The notes under the pieces are model-generated. The model worked only from the letters and a program-made list of their open reading frames with translations. It did not search any database and was not told where the DNA came from. From the NCBI GenBank assembly GCA_023435745.1, contig JAEZMD010000002.1, forward strand, positions 62,001-126,000: DNA of 64,000 nt, given 5' to 3'. This document shows, in pieces, positions 44,121 to 52,934 of this stretch (positions are counted from its first letter, which is position 1; every line of letters starts with the position of its first letter). Position numbers and translations under genes: made by a program. The stretch is from Bacillota bacterium (GTDB taxonomy: Bacteria; Bacillota; Clostridia; Acetivibrionales; DTU013).

Positions 44121-44158
44121 AATGAGCTTTATACTTACAAGTGCAAGGGGAGCCCTGA

Positions 44159-45268
44159 ATGGCGAAAAAATTAAGTGATCTGGAAAAAACACATAAAGGC
44201 TTCAGTACGCCGAAGTATTCAATCAAGGTGGGAGGCAGTGAGATAAAGCAGGAGGATTTCCCAATTATTGATTTGAGCGTTCGTATGTCTGCAGGTTTTG
44301 ACATGGGCTCCTGTGAGTTTACTGTTGCCGGTATTTTTAACCCCCAGAAAGGAAAGTTTGAAAAGGACATTTATACCAAGTTTAAGCCGGGCAAGGTTGT
44401 TGAAGTGAAAATGGGCTACAACAAAACAACGGGATTATTCAAGGGATACATCAATTCGATTTCCTTTGATTTCAGCGCTAAGAGCGGGCCGTATATCACT
44501 GTCCAATGCCTGGATGCAAAAGGAGCGCTGGTGAATAACAAGACCTGGAAAAACTACGGCAAGCAGGATATTAAAGACATTGTAAAAGCAATACTGACAG
44601 AAAAGTGTAAACCATATGTTACCACTATCTCCTCTATAGATTCGGATTTTGATGCGGGAGAGTCAGGCGCATATGACGAAACCCCTGAGATAAAGGATAA
44701 CGTTGATGACTACAATTATGTGATTGGTTTTGCAAAAAAGACAAACAACTCCTTCTGTGTAATATATGACAAGCTGTATTTTTGTGAGAACCTGTCGTCA
44801 AAAGCAAAAACAGTGGTTGAACTTAAATGGGGACAGAGCCTGTTAAGCTTTTGGGTAGAGATTGACATTTCAAAACAAATTGGCACCGTACAGGTTTACG
44901 GTACGGATCCTATCAAGCACAAGACATTTACAGCGAAGTCTAATTCTGTCAGCGGGAGTGGTGAAACCGGTTCTGATATGGCAAAGCTGGTTAAGGGCAA
45001 GACAATCGTATTGAAGGACCCGAATGTAACTAATCAGGCTCAGGCTGCCGAGCTGGCAAAGCACAGGCTGGAAGCAAGCGCAGCCCAGCTGGTGAAATGT
45101 AAGGGGTCTACAATTGGTATCCCTGAAATCAAGGCGGGGGATAAGATAGAAATTTCGGGAATGGGGAAAGGTGTGAACGGGGTTTATTATCTGGAGCATG
45201 TCACACATACCATTAATGGTCAGGGATATATAACTGCTTTTGAAGGCAGATGTTCAGGAGTGAAGTAG
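44159..45268 (+). CDS. Baseplate hub protein, gp27/gpD-like (Afp8 N-terminal half)
   Basis: A 369-residue protein of the phage late control D / gp27-like type. It contains YSIKVGGSEIKQEDFPIIDL, GKVVEVKMGYNKTTGLFKGY and LEHVTHTINGQGYITAFEGR. It forms the hub under the spike. In Afp and T6SS (VgrG) the hub and spike are one polypeptide; here the spike is encoded by the next gene, 33 bp downstream. Confidence 0.9.
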   Translation: MAKKLSDLEKTHKGFSTPKYSIKVGGSEIKQEDFPIIDLSVRMSAGFDMGSCEFTVAGIFNPQKGKFEKDIYTKFKPGKVVEVKMGYNKTTGLFKGYINSISFDFSAKSGPYITVQCLDAKGALVNNKTWKNYGKQDIKDIVKAILTEKCKPYVTTISSIDSDFDAGESGAYDETPEIKDNVDDYNYVIGFAKKTNNSFCVIYDKLYFCENLSSKAKTVVELKWGQSLLSFWVEIDISKQIGTVQVYGTDPIKHKTFTAKSNSVSGSGETGSDMAKLVKGKTIVLKDPNVTNQAQAAELAKHRLEASAAQLVKCKGSTIGIPEIKAGDKIEISGMGKGVNGVYYLEHVTHTINGQGYITAFEGRCSGVK

Positions 45269-45301
45269 AAATAATGTGAATAATGCGGGGGAGCTCATAG
45301 T

Positions 45302-46060
45302 ATGTCAATCATTGAGCATTTCAATAACATAACGGAGGATCAGGATCGGTCGCACGGCGACAGAAAAGGAATCACACTGGCGACGGTAACCAACATCAAG
45401 GATCCTGAAAACCTTGGCAGGGTTAAGTGTAAGTTCTTTACAGCAAATCAGGAAGCAAGCGAGCTGGACTGGGCGTATGTGGTGACGCCATTCGGAGGCA
45501 AGGAGTGCGGCTTTTATTTCATGCCCAATATTGGTGATGCCGTTCTGCTGGCTTTTGAAGACGGGGATGTGAGAAGGCCGTTTATTATCGGCAGCTTGTG
45601 GGGGAGCATTCTAACTCCGCCGCTGAAGCTGAAGGATGGCAAAAACGAGACATATCAGATCAAGACCCCAAATAAAAGCACTATTGAATTGCTGGATACA
45701 AAGGACAAAGAAAAGATCACCGTTAAAACTCCAAAGGGCAGACAAATTATGCTGGATGATGAAAAGAAGCTGATTGAAATGAACGATGGCGAGAATAGTG
45801 TCACACTGAATGGAGAAGGCGGCGAAGTCAAAATAAAATGTAAAAACAAGCTGACAATTGAAGTGGGGAGCAATGCAAAGATCACCATTGACGGCGCATC
45901 AGGAGCTGTAAAAATCGAAGGAAAAAAATCCGTAGATATAGAGGGCGCTCAAATCAATGTGACTGCCAAGGCTAAAGCGGCAATAGCGGCTGATGGCCAG
46001 ATATCGGTTGAAAGCAAGGGCATGGCTGTAGTTAAGGGCGCAATGTTGAAATTGAATTAG
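45302..46060 (+). CDS. Spike protein, gp5/gpV-like (Afp8 C-terminal half)
   Basis: A 252-residue protein. An OB-fold start (GITLATVTNIKDPENLGRVK and FGGKECGFYFMPNIGDAVLL) precedes a repetitive beta-helix-type C-terminus (IKCKNKLTIEVGSNAKITID and related strands). It would form the trimeric needle that carries the PAAR-like tip encoded at 62.4 kb. It is separate from the hub gene. Confidence 0.92.
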   Translation: MSIIEHFNNITEDQDRSHGDRKGITLATVTNIKDPENLGRVKCKFFTANQEASELDWAYVVTPFGGKECGFYFMPNIGDAVLLAFEDGDVRRPFIIGSLWGSILTPPLKLKDGKNETYQIKTPNKSTIELLDTKDKEKITVKTPKGRQIMLDDEKKLIEMNDGENSVTLNGEGGEVKIKCKNKLTIEVGSNAKITIDGASGAVKIEGKKSVDIEGAQINVTAKAKAAIAADGQISVESKGMAVVKGAMLKLN

Positions 46061-46091
46061 CCCATGATATTTATTCGCAGGAGGTAACGGT

Positions 46092-46508
46092 ATGGCGGAA
46101 TCAGATTCCAAAGGTTTTCTTGGCAGGGGCTTCAAATTCCCGTTATCTGTAGACGGTAAAACAGGTAAAATTGCCATGGTGGAGCATGAGGAGGACATTA
46201 AGGAAGCAATTGAAATAATATTAAAAACCAGTGTTGGCGAGAGGGTGATGCTTCCCGAGTTTGGGTCTACTGTCAACGATTTTGTGTTTTCAGTGAGCAG
46301 ACTCGAAAGCATATCGGCGTTCGAGTCTGAGATATTGAGCGCTCTGGAGGAGTTTGAGCCACGAATCATGGATGTTAATGTGGAGATAGACAATGATGAC
46401 GGGGATATGAGTGTTGTTATTGTAAATATACAATACAAAGTTAGAACGACAAACAACTTATTTAATATGGTATATCCGTTCTATATATTGGAGGGGGCAG
46501 GGGCATGA
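46092..46508 (+). CDS. Baseplate wedge protein gp25-like (Afp9)
   Basis: A 138-residue GPW/gp25 family protein. KGFLGRGFKFPLSVDGKTG opens it; EEDIKEAIEIILKTSVGERV and MLPEFGSTVNDFVF are the family signature. gp25 links the baseplate to the sheath. Its stop overlaps the start of the baseplate J gene by 4 bp. Confidence 0.95.
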   Translation: MAESDSKGFLGRGFKFPLSVDGKTGKIAMVEHEEDIKEAIEIILKTSVGERVMLPEFGSTVNDFVFSVSRLESISAFESEILSALEEFEPRIMDVNVEIDNDDGDMSVVIVNIQYKVRTTNNLFNMVYPFYILEGAGA

Positions 46509-49500
46509 GCAATATACCGGCAATGGATACAGGAAGACCGGAGGATATTATGAAGGCCATCGAGCAAAAAGCCCGCATATACACGCCGGAATGGAATTAC
46601 GAGCCGGGTGTGATGGATGGCGGCGCTGCGCTGGCTGTATTGTTTTCTCAAATGTTCTCTGAGACAACGGAACGGCTGAACAGAGTACCTTACAAGCATT
46701 ACATTGAGTTTTTGAACATACTGGAGGTTTCGGCCAGGTCCATGACTCCTGCCACAGGTATGGCCATATTTGAGCTGTCGGAGGGCAATGATAAAAGAGT
46801 CGTCGTAAAGAGCGGTACGCAAATGTATTGCGACCTTCCTCAGGAGCAGGCCGGAAACGATGACTCACGGGTTATCTTTGAAACGGCGGGGGAGTTTTAT
46901 GCAACCCCTGCAAAGCTCATGGGTATCTATAGCGTCAATCCCAAAAAGGACATTATTGAAAAACTGGATTTGGAGCAGTCTCCTGCAAGATTCTTTGATC
47001 CATCAGAGGACAAGAATATGCAGCGCCACTTTTTTGCTATTTCAAGCAGTGATACTTTATTGCTTCGCAATCCGGCGGATATAACACTGAGCCTGGAGAA
47101 TACTGCGCTGGGCTATTTGAATGAGGAGTACATAACTCAGTTTGCGGATCCCGGCTTTGCGCAATGGTTCTATTATGATGGAAGCAGACAAATTCCTTTT
47201 AAAAAGGTCTTCACAAAGGACGGAAGGCTGCACCTTATAAAAGATAATGACATTGCCTTGATGCCGCATAGGCTTGAGGGCGACCCGGACAACCGCGAAG
47301 AGAAGCTCTGGATCAGCTGCGAAATGACATCGATCGGCAGACCCGACGAGATAGTTATGAACAGGATATTAATTGGCAGCGCATACCTTCACAAGGAGAA
47401 GCAAGGCGTTCATATCAGCCCGGATAATCTCTATGCAAATGATAACAGCATTGATCCGGAGGATGGAGGCTATTGCTTTGGAAAGCAGCCCATGGCCTAT
47501 GACTGCTTTTACATTTCTTCAGATGAAGTCTTTTCCAAGCGTGAAGCCCGAGTGAATATTGAATTCAGCCTAAAGACGGTAGTAAGGCAAATCGGCGATA
47601 ATTCGGGTCAACCGCAGTATAATTTCAACAAAAAGTACATAGTTGAAAAGGCTGAATTAAATGCTTTGGTTCCCGATCGCATATTTATATCAAGAGTGTC
47701 CTGGGAATACTGGAATGGCGCCGGATGGAGCCATTTAAAGGTGGAGGGGGATCAAAATCCTTTCGTGGGTCAGGAGGGTTCCTTTAAGAAACAGATTTCA
47801 TTTCAATGTCCCGAGGATATTGAAAAAAGCCTTCAAAATTCTATCGAAGGATATTGGATCAGAGCCAGAGTCGTGGAGGTGGAAAATGCTTTTTCCACGT
47901 ATGCACAGATGTGCCTGCCATATGTTGAAGCCATTTCATTGGATTTTGACTATATGGGAGCTCTGAAGAGCGCCGAAGCGGTCTATACTCAAAATAACTG
48001 TGAAGAGGCCTTTTATGGTACGAAGGAGTCAGGTGCTGCTATTAAACTGTTTCAGCCAATGAAAGAAAACGTGCATGCTGTTTATCTGGCATTTGATCTG
48101 CCACCGGCAGGGTATCCGGTGAATCTCTATATAAGGACGGAGGGTCAGAGTAAAGCCAGCCGGCTGCTGAGCTTTGAATATCTTACCGCAGATGTGAAGG
48201 ACGAAGGAGTATGGAACGAGCTGAAGGTTAATGATAGAACGGAAGGTCTGGAGGAGGATGGAATTATATCCATCTATGCGCCGCAAGGCTTTAAAAAGAG
48301 CGTCATTTTTGGACAGGAAGCTTACTGGATCCGAATAGTGGATAAGAATCTCAAATTTGCGCAGACAGTGGTTTCTTATCCTGTTGTGCAAAAGATAATC
48401 CCGAATGTTGTTGAAATCATTCAAAAACAGACCATCTTAAAGGAAATGTTCTATACGGATTTATTTGAATCAAATAAGGAAATTGTACTGGCAAACCATC
48501 CTGTGCTTGATTGTCAGGTATGGGTCAATGAGCTGAACGACATATCCAAGGCTGAGATGACGTATTTATCTGAGAATAAGCCGGACAGTATTGATATCCA
48601 ATATAACAGCTCAGGGCAGGTCAGTGAATTCTGGGTAAAATGGGAACGCTGCGATTCTTTCATGAATTTGGAGAGCGGCAGCAGACATTACAAGCTGGAC
48701 AGTTATGGAGGAAAGATAACCTTTGGTAACGGGAAGCATGGTAAAGTGCCTTCTTCAGGGGATAATGCCACTATTATGGTGAATTACAGCTTTGGCGGCG
48801 GGGAAAGAGGAAATCTTCCGCAAGACAGTATTGAAGGACTTATTGTCAGTCTTCCCTATATAGACAGGGTAACTAATCTGGAAATGACGTGCGGCGGAAG
48901 CGATCAGCATGATATTAAGACGCTGGAGAGAGTAGGACCTCAGAGGCTTCGTCACTGCGGACGGGCAGTGACGGCATCGGATTTTGAGAGCATTGTATTG
49001 GAGCAGTTCTCAGAAATACGGGATGTAAAATGTGTGCCGAATTATGACAGGCTCGGTCAGCAAGCCTGGGGTTGCGTTACCCTGGTGCTCATGCCATTTG
49101 ATATAGAGAATAGGAGCTACAGTTTAAGGCTATGCAGGAAGGTCGAGCAGTATCTTTCGAACCATGTTAGCTGCGAGCTTCTGGAAGGCGGAAGATTTTC
49201 CGTTGTCCCGGCAATTGTGATGAAGATCAGTGCGACCATATCCGTTACGGTAGATGATTATGAATTTGCCGCAGAGACAGAAATGCAAATACTGGGGGCC
49301 GTATCCAATTATCTGGATCCGGGCATTGCCGGCGATCATCGGCTGAAAATAGAAGAATTTCCGACAGTGCAGGATTTTTATGGCCTGCTCAAAAGAATAA
49401 AACATATATCCGGCATCCAGGAGGTTATTCTTGAAGGCAGCTATTATGACGGCAACGTACTGAAGATTGTTCCGCTCGACGTGCGTTCCAGACTAAAGTA

Positions 49501-49543
49501 TGCAGTGGCTGCAAACGGTGAACATACCGTGAAGATATTATAA
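46505..49543 (+). CDS. Baseplate protein J-like, large (Afp11)
   Basis: A 1012-residue baseplate wedge protein. The N-terminal stretch KARIYTPEWNYEPGVMDGGA and the C-terminal region with the RLRHCGRAVTASDFESIVLE motif, followed by IRDVKCVPNYDRLGQQAWG, are typical of gp6/J-type proteins in contractile systems. The middle holds several beta-rich domains. It is the larger of two consecutive J-like genes, as expected for the Afp11 slot. Confidence 0.92.
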   Translation: MSNIPAMDTGRPEDIMKAIEQKARIYTPEWNYEPGVMDGGAALAVLFSQMFSETTERLNRVPYKHYIEFLNILEVSARSMTPATGMAIFELSEGNDKRVVVKSGTQMYCDLPQEQAGNDDSRVIFETAGEFYATPAKLMGIYSVNPKKDIIEKLDLEQSPARFFDPSEDKNMQRHFFAISSSDTLLLRNPADITLSLENTALGYLNEEYITQFADPGFAQWFYYDGSRQIPFKKVFTKDGRLHLIKDNDIALMPHRLEGDPDNREEKLWISCEMTSIGRPDEIVMNRILIGSAYLHKEKQGVHISPDNLYANDNSIDPEDGGYCFGKQPMAYDCFYISSDEVFSKREARVNIEFSLKTVVRQIGDNSGQPQYNFNKKYIVEKAELNALVPDRIFISRVSWEYWNGAGWSHLKVEGDQNPFVGQEGSFKKQISFQCPEDIEKSLQNSIEGYWIRARVVEVENAFSTYAQMCLPYVEAISLDFDYMGALKSAEAVYTQNNCEEAFYGTKESGAAIKLFQPMKENVHAVYLAFDLPPAGYPVNLYIRTEGQSKASRLLSFEYLTADVKDEGVWNELKVNDRTEGLEEDGIISIYAPQGFKKSVIFGQEAYWIRIVDKNLKFAQTVVSYPVVQKIIPNVVEIIQKQTILKEMFYTDLFESNKEIVLANHPVLDCQVWVNELNDISKAEMTYLSENKPDSIDIQYNSSGQVSEFWVKWERCDSFMNLESGSRHYKLDSYGGKITFGNGKHGKVPSSGDNATIMVNYSFGGGERGNLPQDSIEGLIVSLPYIDRVTNLEMTCGGSDQHDIKTLERVGPQRLRHCGRAVTASDFESIVLEQFSEIRDVKCVPNYDRLGQQAWGCVTLVLMPFDIENRSYSLRLCRKVEQYLSNHVSCELLEGGRFSVVPAIVMKISATISVTVDDYEFAAETEMQILGAVSNYLDPGIAGDHRLKIEEFPTVQDFYGLLKRIKHISGIQEVILEGSYYDGNVLKIVPLDVRSRLKYAVAANGEHTVKIL

Positions 49544-49564
49544 CGTGAAAGGTGATGAGACGAA

Positions 49565-51739
49565 GTGATTACCCTACCGAATTATGATGATCAGACCTTT
49601 CAGGATATTATGGAGATGGCGCGCCGCCGCATTCCGGTGATCTATCCCGAGTGGACGGATTTGAACGAGCACGACCCGGGAGTCACGTTGCTTGAACTCT
49701 TTGCATGGCTTAAAGAGATGCAGCAGTACCATTTAAACAGAATTACCGATCAGAGTCTGGAGAGTATCCTGGGCTTGCTGGGCATCACTGTGCGTGAGCC
49801 TGTCGCATCGAAAATACGGGTTGCGTGTCCGGATTTATCTTCTGAGATGATCCTGCCCCGGGGACTGCGTTTTGTGACGTCGGGAGGTATTGTGTTTGAA
49901 TGTCCGGATTGTGTGCACCTGAACCGCTTTCACATAGAAAGCATTTATGTTTGCGATGGATCGGCATTTATGGATGTCAGGGATATGATTATGGAACCGG
50001 GCATCTACTGCCATGTTTTTGGACAGAAACAGGCGGAGGGAGAGAGTGCCCTTTATATTGGAGTTGACAGGCTGGAGGCCGATATGGAGATTGGACTGTA
50101 TCTGCAGCTTGATGATAGCTATCCCGTTCCGAGGAACCCTTTTAAAGATAGTTCATATATACCCGAAGAGATTATCTGGGAATATGGGGTATTGGGCGCG
50201 AACGGCATGGAATTCACGCCTGTTGAGACGGTAAATGATAAGACGTTTGGCTTTTCCCAGTCCGGTGAGGTGATTTTAAGCATTGCCGGCGAGGCATATC
50301 GTTCCAGTCCGCATGACGGTCTTCCGCAATGCTGCTGGCTTCGTGCCCGCCTTATCAAAAAGGGCTGTGAGGAGAATCCGCGGCTTGCAAATATTTATAC
50401 AGACACCATTGTTCTCAGGCAGATTGAAACTCACAGCGAGATGATTCCTCTGACATTGACAAAGCATACAAAGAAAACGGCTGTGGAGCTTCGAAGCCGG
50501 TTGGCTTTGGAAGGCGAGCATATCGTATTTGTACGCGATAACCTTGGGTGGCGGATTCATAATGATTTTACAGCTAAAAGGGTCAGTGCGGAAGCGGGGG
50601 AAGTTGAAAAATTTATGCTGACGAATCTTCCGAAGGAGCTGTCTCTGGACGGAGAGGAAAATGTAAGAATTTTGTGTTATGAGCCGGAATTTGGAGGCTC
50701 AATGGTATTGGAAGGCTCAAATGGCTTGCCATGCCAGAGGTTCCCCTTTCAGTACAGGGATATGATACTCACAGAGCAGCTTTGTGTGATGGCCTATGAA
50801 GAAACACAGGAGGGTCCTGAACGCTGGATGGATTGGAAGTTTACTCCCAGGCTTTCACGGACCGGACCTTATGACCGCTGCTTTACATATGACAATATCA
50901 CAGGAGAGCTTGTATTCGGAGACAATGAGCATGGGGCGGTGCCGCTGCCGGGCAAAAACAATATAATGATCGTGAGCTGCGCCACAACCATGGGCAGCGG
51001 AGGAAATGCCGTACAGCAGGAATTTGAAGCTCTGGAGTATAATAAGCTTTGTGTTAAACCCATCAGGCTTTATCCGGCCGCAGGCGGAAGCGAGGCGGAA
51101 GATGTCAGGGGTGCGCTTGACAGGTTCAGAGCCTCGATGAAACAGTGTAAAAGAGCTGTGACAGCTTCGGATTATGAGCTGCTGGCAGCATCAACGCCGG
51201 GACTCAGGGTCATGGGTGTGCGGGCGCTTCCCTTATATGCGCCTGACAGCAGGGTTGCGGGAGGAAATCAGGCAGCAGCCACTGTTACGGTTGTTGTGCT
51301 TCCCTACAGCGAAGAGCCTTTCCCAAAGCCGGATCAGAGGTTTATGGATGCTGTTCGCAACCACCTGGAGGAATACCGGTTGATTACTACCAATGTACGG
51401 GTCATAGAGCCGGTCTATATAAAAATTTCCGTATATGCCGAGGTGATCCTGGACGACAACAACGATGATAGTATCGACAGAATAATGAAAGCGGCAATCG
51501 AAGCCCATTTCAATGAGCTCCAAAAAGGAGCGCAGGGAAAAAAACCCGAGTTCGGACAGCCGGTACGTGAAAATACCTTGATGATGAAAATAGGAGAGGT
51601 ACCGGGAGTCGCTCATGTGAAAAAGGTGACACTCGGCGTCAGAAACAGTGAAAGTTACAGGGATAAGTACGGTAATATTATTATACCGCCCCACGGGCTT
51701 CCATATTTGGGAGACCTGCAGATTCGAAATCTGGTTTAA
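49565..51739 (+). CDS. Second baseplate protein J-like (Afp12-type)
   Basis: A 724-residue protein with GTG start and an upstream AAAGGTGATG. The N-terminus has IPVIYPEWTDLNEHDPGVTL and LLELFAWLKEMQQYHLNRIT, the signature of putative baseplate assembly proteins. The C-terminal half contains CKRAVTASDYELLAASTPGL, paralogous to the TASDFE motif of the upstream gene. The two J-like proteins are likely to form wedge heterodimers. Confidence 0.92.
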   Translation: MITLPNYDDQTFQDIMEMARRRIPVIYPEWTDLNEHDPGVTLLELFAWLKEMQQYHLNRITDQSLESILGLLGITVREPVASKIRVACPDLSSEMILPRGLRFVTSGGIVFECPDCVHLNRFHIESIYVCDGSAFMDVRDMIMEPGIYCHVFGQKQAEGESALYIGVDRLEADMEIGLYLQLDDSYPVPRNPFKDSSYIPEEIIWEYGVLGANGMEFTPVETVNDKTFGFSQSGEVILSIAGEAYRSSPHDGLPQCCWLRARLIKKGCEENPRLANIYTDTIVLRQIETHSEMIPLTLTKHTKKTAVELRSRLALEGEHIVFVRDNLGWRIHNDFTAKRVSAEAGEVEKFMLTNLPKELSLDGEENVRILCYEPEFGGSMVLEGSNGLPCQRFPFQYRDMILTEQLCVMAYEETQEGPERWMDWKFTPRLSRTGPYDRCFTYDNITGELVFGDNEHGAVPLPGKNNIMIVSCATTMGSGGNAVQQEFEALEYNKLCVKPIRLYPAAGGSEAEDVRGALDRFRASMKQCKRAVTASDYELLAASTPGLRVMGVRALPLYAPDSRVAGGNQAAATVTVVVLPYSEEPFPKPDQRFMDAVRNHLEEYRLITTNVRVIEPVYIKISVYAEVILDDNNDDSIDRIMKAAIEAHFNELQKGAQGKKPEFGQPVRENTLMMKIGEVPGVAHVKKVTLGVRNSESYRDKYGNIIIPPHGLPYLGDLQIRNLV

Positions 51740-51770
51740 CACTATACCAAGTGTGAGGTGAGCATCAGAT

Positions 51771-52934
51771 ATGGGAAAAGACAGAATGTATATAACGCTT
51801 AATCGGACAAGGGAATGGAAGCGAAGCCTGCTGGTGAACTTCCGCCCGGCGGATAACCGGCTTGTGTTTTCAGACAGGCAGGAGACCGGGTATGGCATGC
51901 TTGCAACCGGAGTGATCATCACCGGATCTATTGACAGTACAGAGCAGGATTTCCAGTGGGACAGCTTACGGATAGATGCAGATATTCCGGAGAATTCAGT
52001 GATTAAGGTTTCCTGCTTTACTTCAGACACCAGAGAGGTTTTGCTGGCGGATAGATTGGTAAATCTTGATGAAGTCATCCGTGATGCTCAAAAAGAGCCA
52101 CCCGATAGACTATCCGAGGTTTCAGGCATTTTCAGACCTGCATTTACAGGCTCGACTGACGGGCTGTTAAGAGTAAGAGGCCGTTACCTGTGGCTGAAGC
52201 TGGAATTTCTGGTACCGCAGCCCGAAGACTTCTGCCTGCGGAAGATCAAGCTGCTGATGGCAGATGAAAAGATTATTCAGTACCTTCCTGAGATATATCG
52301 GGACGGTAAAAAAGAGCATGATTTCTTTCAGCGATTTATGGAAATATTCGACAGTATTTTCTTTGACATAGAAGAAAGTGTGAACAGGATCAGTGAAGAG
52401 CTCGACTATACCACTGCAGGAGGGGAAATGCTCCGGTATCTGGCAAGCTGGGTTTGTATCCAGGATGCGCATGGGCTGGGGGATGATGAGCTAAGGGAAC
52501 GTATTTCGAGCATTATGCCCGAGTATTCGGCCATTGGAACGAAGCCGGGTCTTGAAAGCTTTATTGAGCGCGAACTGGGGGTGCGCCCCAAAATCATTGA
52601 GTATTTTAATTATAAACAGATGCTTTATGAGGGCAGGGATCGGGAGATATTTAAAGAGCTGTTCGGAACAAATCCCTATAAATTTTTTATTTTACTTCCT
52701 GAGGATGCTTTTAATAAAGTGAGGAATGTCAATAGCTTTCTCAGAAAGATTAATAGCAATATCCCGGCCCATACCGAAGCGGAAATAATCCGTCTGAAGC
52801 AGGGTACCATCCTCGGCAAGCATACGTATCTGGGGGTAAATTCCATGGTTGGTGAGTATGACTACGGAAGTGTGGATGAAAATAAGTCAATATCTTACGA
52901 TACCTTAATAGGAGGAGACAATAATGAAGAATAA
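51771..52934 (+). CDS. Phage tail protein I-like baseplate protein
   Basis: A 387-residue protein. The C-terminal half fits the TIGR02242-type tail protein: LPEIYRDGKKEHDFFQRFME and YLASWVCIQDAHGLGDDELR, followed by IGTKPGLESFIERELGVRPK. It would connect the wedge to the tail fibres or outer baseplate. The N-terminal ~170 residues are a beta-rich domain. The stop overlaps the start of the next gene by 11 bp. Confidence 0.85.
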   Translation: MGKDRMYITLNRTREWKRSLLVNFRPADNRLVFSDRQETGYGMLATGVIITGSIDSTEQDFQWDSLRIDADIPENSVIKVSCFTSDTREVLLADRLVNLDEVIRDAQKEPPDRLSEVSGIFRPAFTGSTDGLLRVRGRYLWLKLEFLVPQPEDFCLRKIKLLMADEKIIQYLPEIYRDGKKEHDFFQRFMEIFDSIFFDIEESVNRISEELDYTTAGGEMLRYLASWVCIQDAHGLGDDELRERISSIMPEYSAIGTKPGLESFIERELGVRPKIIEYFNYKQMLYEGRDREIFKELFGTNPYKFFILLPEDAFNKVRNVNSFLRKINSNIPAHTEAEIIRLKQGTILGKHTYLGVNSMVGEYDYGSVDENKSISYDTLIGGDNNEE

